DNA from: an uncultured Massilia sp.
Lineage (GTDB): Bacteria; Pseudomonadota; Gammaproteobacteria; Burkholderiales; Burkholderiaceae
Reading direction: 5' to 3'
DNA length: 9,325 nt
Assembly (NCBI GenBank): GCA_946886065.1
Contig: CAMPHU010000185.1
Coordinates: 1-9,325, forward strand
Shown here: piece by piece, positions 5,828 through 9,325 of the stretch
How the letters are laid out: each line of letters starts with the position of its first letter
How positions within the stretch are numbered: position 1 is the stretch's first letter
Position numbers and translations under genes: made by a program
The notes under the pieces: model-generated
The model's database searches: none
Seen by the model: only the letters and a program-made list of their open reading frames with translations
What the model was told of the DNA's origin: nothing

Positions 5828-5846
5828 GCAGGTTCAGGCGACCTGC
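5828..5846. other. Inverted repeat at the convergent SDR / HD-GYP gene ends
   Basis: GCAGGT (5828-5833) and ACCTGC (5841-5846) form a perfect 6-bp inverted repeat around a 7-base loop, spanning the HD-GYP stop codon. Neither strand has a T-run after it. It might act as a weak 3' mRNA barrier for both genes, or be chance. Confidence 0.3.
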
Positions 5847-7054
5847 ATGAAGCGGAAAGGATCGACGTTCCACTTCTCGGGCGACTCATGGCGCACGATC
5901 TTGTCGCCGCCGCCGAAGCCCAGCGCCTTGGACAGGTCGAGGGTTTCGGGCTTGATGTAGATTTGCTTCCTGGTGTGGAAGAAGACGTTGACCTTGGGCG
6001 TCAGCAGGCTGCTCTCGTGCGGCTCGACGACCACGCCCAGGCGGCCCGATTCCAGCAGCACCAGGGTGCCCACCGGGTAGATGCCGACGCAGCGCATGAA
6101 TTCCTGCGCCAGGGTCGGGCTGAAGTGGAACTTGCTCCACTCGTAGATCTTGCGCAGCGCTTCGGCCGCCGACATGCCCTTGTGGTAGCAGCGGTCCGAG
6201 GTGATCGCATCGTAGACGTCGACGATGGCCGCCATCTGGGCCAGCTCGCTGATCGTTCCTTCGGCCTGCTGTTCCGGATAGCCGCTGCCGTCGCGCCGCT
6301 CGTGGTGGTGCAGGGTGATGTCGAGCGGGATCGCGCCGATCTCGGGCGACTTGCGCAGGATGTCATAGCCGTCGCGCGGGTGGCGCTTGATGACCGCGAA
6401 TTCCTCGTCGGTCAGGCGGCCCTGCTTGTTCAGGATGTGGTCCGGCACCAGGGCCTTGCCGGTATCGTGCAGCAGACCGCCAAGGCCGGCCTGGTAGGTG
6501 CTGTCCTCGTCCATGCCGCGCGAACGGCAGAAGGCCACCAGCAGCGCGCATACGCTGACCGAATGCAGGAAGGTGTAGTCGTCCTTGTTCTTGATGCGCA
6601 GCAGGCCGAGCAGGGCGCCGGAATTGCGCAGGATGGATTCGGTGACGCTCTGCACCACCGGGCCGACCTTGTCGAGTTCGACCGCCTTGCCCAGGCGCGC
6701 GTCCTGCATCACGGTGCGCACCAGGCCGGCGGCCTGCTTGCGGATGTTGGCGGCGCGCGCCAGCTCCTCGCCCAGCGAAACGCGGGCGAGCACCACCGGC
6801 TTGGTGGCGATGGCCGTCACTTCCGCCTCGGTGGCCGCATCGGCTTCGGCCAGGGTCGGGGCATCGTCGATGTCCAGGCCGCGCGCGCAATCGATCACCA
6901 CGCCGCGGATCCCGGCGTTGCGGATCTTGTGGATTTCGTCTTCCGTGGTCAACAGGAAGCGGTTGCGCACGAAAGGATGTTCCATCCAGCCGCAATCCAG
7001 GTCGTGGATGAACATCCCGACCTTCAACTGCGACGCATCCACTTTCTTCAACAT
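5834..7054 (-). CDS. HD-GYP domain c-di-GMP phosphodiesterase with N-terminal DUF3391
   Basis: It is predicted to hydrolyse c-di-GMP in the cytoplasm. The 406-residue protein begins with a DUF3391-type region ('VDASQLKVGMFIHDLDCGWMEHPF', about 5-28, then 'IHKIRNAGIRGVVID', 41-55), followed by a helical linker (about 85-145). The HD-GYP core has H164, the H196-D197 pair in HDTGK, H225 ('KRHP'), H249-H251 and E252 leading into 'RRDGSGYP' (G258-Y259-P260), and D279 ('VDVYDAI'). All expected metal ligands of the binuclear type are present, so it looks active. A beta-rich C-terminal tail (about 325-390) follows, as in other DUF3391/HD-GYP proteins. The start at 7054 has AAGG seven bases upstream. 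An extended -10 lies about 50 bases upstream. It diverges from a LysR gene and converges on the SDR gene. Confidence 0.94.
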   Translation of the reverse strand: MLKKVDASQLKVGMFIHDLDCGWMEHPFVRNRFLLTTEDEIHKIRNAGIRGVVIDCARGLDIDDAPTLAEADAATEAEVTAIATKPVVLARVSLGEELARAANIRKQAAGLVRTVMQDARLGKAVELDKVGPVVQSVTESILRNSGALLGLLRIKNKDDYTFLHSVSVCALLVAFCRSRGMDEDSTYQAGLGGLLHDTGKALVPDHILNKQGRLTDEEFAVIKRHPRDGYDILRKSPEIGAIPLDITLHHHERRDGSGYPEQQAEGTISELAQMAAIVDVYDAITSDRCYHKGMSAAEALRKIYEWSKFHFSPTLAQEFMRCVGIYPVGTLVLLESGRLGVVVEPHESSLLTPKVNVFFHTRKQIYIKPETLDLSKALGFGGGDKIVRHESPEKWNVDPFRFMQVA

Positions 7055-7102
7055 CTTGTAACCTTGCTATGTTAATCTCGCCGGCCACCGGCCCCTCGTT
7101 GC

Positions 7103-7111
7103 AGTATAGCA
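7103..7111 (-). promoter_or_regulatory. Extended -10 promoter element for the HD-GYP gene
   Basis: Read on the minus strand this is TGCTATACT, matching TGnTATAmT (five of six in the hexamer). The -35 position at 17-base spacing (7126-7131) has no consensus hexamer and falls inside the palindrome at 7123-7136. A good -10 with a missing -35 and a palindrome in its place is typical of a regulated promoter. Confidence 0.55.
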
Positions 7112-7119
7112 ATTTCAGA

Positions 7120-7156
7120 TTTGTGTCACGTGACACTGTTGCTTGTCAGACACAAA
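7120..7156. promoter_or_regulatory. Palindrome cluster (candidate operator) between HD-GYP and LysR genes
   Basis: Three overlapping symmetries are visible. GTGTCACGTGACAC (7123-7136) is a perfect 14-bp palindrome. TTTGTGTC (7120-7127) and GACACAAA (7149-7156) are an 8-bp inverted repeat separated by 21 bases. TGTC-A-GACA (7144-7152) is a second small dyad. Together they give alternating TGTC/GACA half-sites over 37 bases, placed over the -35 region of the HD-GYP promoter and just upstream of the LysR gene. This fits binding of a dimeric or tetrameric regulator, possibly the LysR product. Confidence 0.6.
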
Positions 7157-7174
7157 TATTGTTAAAAAAGATTT

Positions 7175-8107
7175 ATGGAACTTCGCCAGCTGCGTTATTT
7201 CGTCGCCATCGTCGACCACGGCTCGCTCTCGCGCGCCGCCCTGGTGCTGCACGTCGCGCAGCCGGCGCTGACCCAGCAGCTGCGCCAGCTGGAAGAAGAA
7301 CTGGGCGCCCAGCTGCTGCACCGCTCGGCCCACGGCGTGGTCAGCACCGATGCCGGCAAGGTGTTCTACGAGCATGCGCAGGCGATCCTGAAGCAGGTGG
7401 CGGACGCGCGCGCGGCGGTGGTGCAGTCGCTCGACCGCCCTTCCGGCAGCGTCACGCTCGGCCTGCCGCACAGTATCTCGGGCGCCCTCGCCCTGCCCCT
7501 GCTGACGGCGGTGCGCGCACGCTATCCCGAGATCACCCTGCAGCTGACCGAGGAAATCTCGGGCAACCTCACCGAGCAGCTCAAGTCCGGCCGCCTGAAC
7601 CTGGCGGTGCTGTTCGACGACGCGCCCACCGTGCAGTTCACGGCCACGCCCCTGGTCGAGGAAGACCTGGTCTTCATCTGCAAGGCAGGTTCCAGCTTTT
7701 CTCCTGCGAAGGCCGGGCTGAGCCTGCGCCAGGCCCTGGCCAGCACCCTGATCCTGCCGGCGCGCCAGCACGGCGTGCGTCCGCTGGTGGAGCAGGTGGC
7801 GCAAGGCGCCGGCCTGGTGCTGCGCAACGTCCTGGAAATCAATTCGATCGCCATCCTGCGCTCGGCCATCCTGGCCGACCTGGGCGCCACCCTGCTGCCG
7901 CGCGCGCCCTTCCAGGACGACCTGGCGCGCGGCGCCATGGCCGCCTGGCCGGTGCAAGACCCCGCCGTCACGCGCCGCGTGATCCTGTGCAGCTCGCGTA
8001 ACATCCCGCTCACCAATGCGGCGGCGGCCATCGGGCGCCTGGTGCGCGAGGTGACCGAAGACCTGTGCGCGCGCGGCGCCTGGCCGGGCGCCCGCCTGGC
8101 TGCCTGA
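7175..8107 (+). CDS. LysR-type transcriptional regulator, NAC-like
   Basis: A DNA-binding regulator of 310 residues, standard for LysR proteins. The N-terminal winged helix-turn-helix spans about 1-60 ('MELRQLRYFVAIVDHGSLSRAALVLHVAQPALTQQLRQLEEELGAQLLHR'), and the effector-binding domain about 92-290. The N-terminus resembles nitrogen assimilation control protein NAC ('IVDxGSLxxAAxVLHxAQPALxQQ' and 'GVxxTxAGKxxYxHAxxIL'), so relatives include NAC/Cbl-like regulators. The effector is unknown. The ATG at 7175 has only a weak AAAAAAG Shine-Dalgarno. It diverges from the HD-GYP gene over a 120-base spacer rich in palindromes, the usual geometry for LysR control of a divergent target and of itself. 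The indolepyruvate oxidoreductase gene lies 173 bases downstream on the same strand and could be an alternative target. Confidence 0.92.
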   Translation: MELRQLRYFVAIVDHGSLSRAALVLHVAQPALTQQLRQLEEELGAQLLHRSAHGVVSTDAGKVFYEHAQAILKQVADARAAVVQSLDRPSGSVTLGLPHSISGALALPLLTAVRARYPEITLQLTEEISGNLTEQLKSGRLNLAVLFDDAPTVQFTATPLVEEDLVFICKAGSSFSPAKAGLSLRQALASTLILPARQHGVRPLVEQVAQGAGLVLRNVLEINSIAILRSAILADLGATLLPRAPFQDDLARGAMAAWPVQDPAVTRRVILCSSRNIPLTNAAAAIGRLVREVTEDLCARGAWPGARLAA

Positions 8108-8151
8108 ATATCGGTCATCAGTTTTTCTTATACCCCCATCCGGAATCCCTA

Positions 8152-8181
8152 TTGGCCGCTGGACGGGTAAATCCCTACACT
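8152..8181 (+). promoter_or_regulatory. Candidate sigma-70 promoter for the indolepyruvate oxidoreductase gene
   Basis: TTGGCC (8152-8157) and TACACT (8176-8181) are separated by 18 bases. The first three bases of the -35 and four of six in the -10 match consensus. Transcription would start near 8188, giving a leader of about 93 bases. This would let the enzyme gene be expressed independently of the upstream LysR gene. Confidence 0.4.
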
Positions 8182-8193
8182 CCACGCGGTCAA

Positions 8194-8240
8194 GAAGCGC
8201 CCACCACGCGCTTCCCCCACCGCCGCCCGCCTACCCGGCG
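8194..8240 (+). promoter_or_regulatory. Leader hairpin and C-rich, G-poor tract upstream of the oxidoreductase gene
   Basis: GAAGCGC-CCACCAC-GCGCTTC (8194-8214) is a perfect 7-bp stem with a 7-base loop. The tract 8201-8240 has 25 C and only 8 G in 40 bases. A C-over-G stretch in an untranslated leader is what Rho loading sites look like, so Rho-dependent attenuation is possible. No intrinsic terminator is present. Confidence 0.35.
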
Positions 8241-8280
8241 CCGCGCGCGGATACAAGCCGAATACCCTTTGGAGACTGCA

Positions 8281-9325
8281 ATGCCCGATGACCTGAGCGC
8301 CGCCGCGCCTTCCGCACCCGTGGACTTCTCGTCCCGCCTCACCACCGTCACCCTGGACGACAAGTACACCGCGAAGTCTGGCGCCATCTTCCTGTCCGGT
8401 ATCCAGGCCCTGGTGCGCCTGCCGATGATGCAGCGCGAGCGCGACCTGGCCGCGGGCCTGAACACGGCCGGCTTCATCTCGGGCTACCGCGGCTCCCCGC
8501 TGGGCGGCCTGGACGAGACCCTGTGGAAAACGAAGAAGCACCTGGAAGCCAACGCCATCCAGTTCGTCCCGGGCGTGAACGAAGACCTGGCCGCCACCGC
8601 CGTCTGGGGCACCCAGACCGTGGACCTGATCGGCCCCGCCAAGTATGACGGCGTGTTCGCCATGTGGTACGGCAAGGGCCCGGGCGTGGACCGCTGCGGC
8701 GACGTCTTCAAGCACATGAACCACGCCGGCACGGCGAAGCACGGCGGCGTGCTGCTGGTGGCCGGCGACGACCACGGCGCCTATTCCTCGACCCTGCCGC
8801 ACCAGTCCGACCACATCTTCTCGGCCTGCATGATCCCGGTGCTCTACCCCTGCAACGTGCAGGAATACCTGGACCTGGGCGTGCACGGCTGGGCCATGTC
8901 GCGCTACTCGGGCTGCGCGGTCGCCTTCAAGGCGCTGGCCGACACGGTCGAATCGAGCGCCTCGGTCGATGCCGACCCGTTCCGCGTCGAAGTCAAGTAT
9001 CCGAAGGATTTCGCGATGCCGGAAGGCGGCTTGAACACCAAGCTGTCCTCGGTGCCGCTGGGCCAGCAGGCGCGCGCCCAGGAAGCGCTGATGCAGGACT
9101 ATAAGATCTATGCGGCCCTGGCCTACGCCCGCGAAAACAAGCTGAACCGCACCACCATCGACAGCGCCAACGCCAGGCTGGGCATCATCGCCTCGGGCAA
9201 GTCCTACCTGGACGTGCTGGAAGCGCTGGAAGAACTGGGCATCGACGAAGAGATGGCCGCCAAGGTCGGCCTGCGCCTGTACAAGGTGGCGATGATCTGG
9301 CCGCTGGAACCGGAAGGCGTGCGCG
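8281..9325 (+). CDS. Indolepyruvate ferredoxin oxidoreductase, fused alpha/beta type (partial, C-terminus off window)
   Basis: It belongs to the thiamine-diphosphate and iron-sulphur enzymes that decarboxylate arylpyruvates (from Trp, Phe, Tyr transamination) to aryl-acetyl-CoA while reducing ferredoxin. The visible 348 codons cover the N-terminal pyruvate-oxidoreductase-like pyrimidine-binding domain: 'GYRGSPLGGLDE' at 68-79, 'FVPGVNEDLAATAVWGTQ' at 95-112 with E101 as the likely cofactor-activating Glu, 'YGKGPGVDR' at 130-138, and 'GDDHGAYSSTLPHQSD' at 162-177. The linker to the next domain begins around 315 ('LGIIASGKSYLDVLEAL'). Fused family members are about 1,150-1,200 residues, so roughly two thirds is missing, including the iron-sulphur and C-terminal gamma-type domains. 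GGAG at 8271-8274 lies six bases before the ATG. It may be controlled by the LysR product upstream. Confidence 0.92.
   Translation, partial: MPDDLSAAAPSAPVDFSSRLTTVTLDDKYTAKSGAIFLSGIQALVRLPMMQRERDLAAGLNTAGFISGYRGSPLGGLDETLWKTKKHLEANAIQFVPGVNEDLAATAVWGTQTVDLIGPAKYDGVFAMWYGKGPGVDRCGDVFKHMNHAGTAKHGGVLLVAGDDHGAYSSTLPHQSDHIFSACMIPVLYPCNVQEYLDLGVHGWAMSRYSGCAVAFKALADTVESSASVDADPFRVEVKYPKDFAMPEGGLNTKLSSVPLGQQARAQEALMQDYKIYAALAYARENKLNRTTIDSANARLGIIASGKSYLDVLEALEELGIDEEMAAKVGLRLYKVAMIWPLEPEGVR

Noticed and set aside
5888..7075. A 395-codon open frame antisense to the HD-GYP gene
   Set aside because: It is rich in Ala/Arg/Gly/His/Gln/Val and has no recognisable motif, as expected of the complement of a GC-rich gene. 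The opposite strand carries a complete HD-GYP protein.
7115..8185. A 356-codon minus-strand open frame across the LysR gene
   Set aside because: No motif. The plus strand encodes a full-length LysR protein.
8149..8886. A 245-codon minus-strand open frame across the oxidoreductase N-terminus
   Set aside because: No motif, and it is antisense to a strongly conserved enzyme.
1..9325. Mobile element, CRISPR array, toxin-antitoxin or defence island
   Set aside because: No transposase, integrase, direct-repeat array, target-site duplication or defence-type domain is visible. All genes share similar GC-rich codon use.

Overview
The window is GC-rich chromosomal DNA with dense genes, G/C-ending codons and short intergenic gaps. 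The gene content (a betaproteobacterial-type Flp/Tad pilus locus, DUF3391-type HD-GYP protein, fused indolepyruvate ferredoxin oxidoreductase, NAC-like LysR regulator) suggests Burkholderiales, possibly Oxalobacteraceae such as Massilia/Telluria. That placement comes from family resemblance, not a search. No tRNA, rRNA, IS element, integrase or CRISPR array was seen.

Layout: (1) Bases 1-3000, minus strand, are the start of a Flp/Tad pilus locus running off the left edge: flp pilin (2812-3000), A24 prepilin peptidase (2222-2752), a winged-helix plus AAA+ ATPase (688-2115) and cpaB/rcpC (1-691, partial). The pilin is followed by a compact terminator-like hairpin, and the ATPase and cpaB are coupled by an ATGA overlap. 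(2) Bases 3001-3309 form a regulatory stretch with several inverted repeats, a 24% GC segment and promoter-like elements facing both ways. (3) Bases 3310-4383 encode a diguanylate cyclase (GGEEF, intact I-site), divergent from the pilus locus. (4) A DsbA-fold 2-hydroxychromene-2-carboxylate isomerase-like protein (4380-4991, minus) ends on the same CTAG as the cyclase and diverges from an SDR oxidoreductase (5086-5826). (5) An HD-GYP c-di-GMP phosphodiesterase (5834-7054, minus) diverges from a NAC-like LysR regulator (7175-8107) across a palindrome-rich spacer. (6) A fused indolepyruvate ferredoxin oxidoreductase begins at 8281 and runs off the right edge.

How the genes may work together: a c-di-GMP synthase and a c-di-GMP hydrolase lie within 4 kb of a surface-pilus locus, which fits attachment control, although no direct link is visible. 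The isomerase/SDR pair and the indolepyruvate oxidoreductase suggest aromatic or amino-acid catabolism. All genes belong to known families. The least explained parts are the ATPase inside the pilus operon, the flp leader/promoter architecture, and the palindrome cluster between the HD-GYP and LysR genes.
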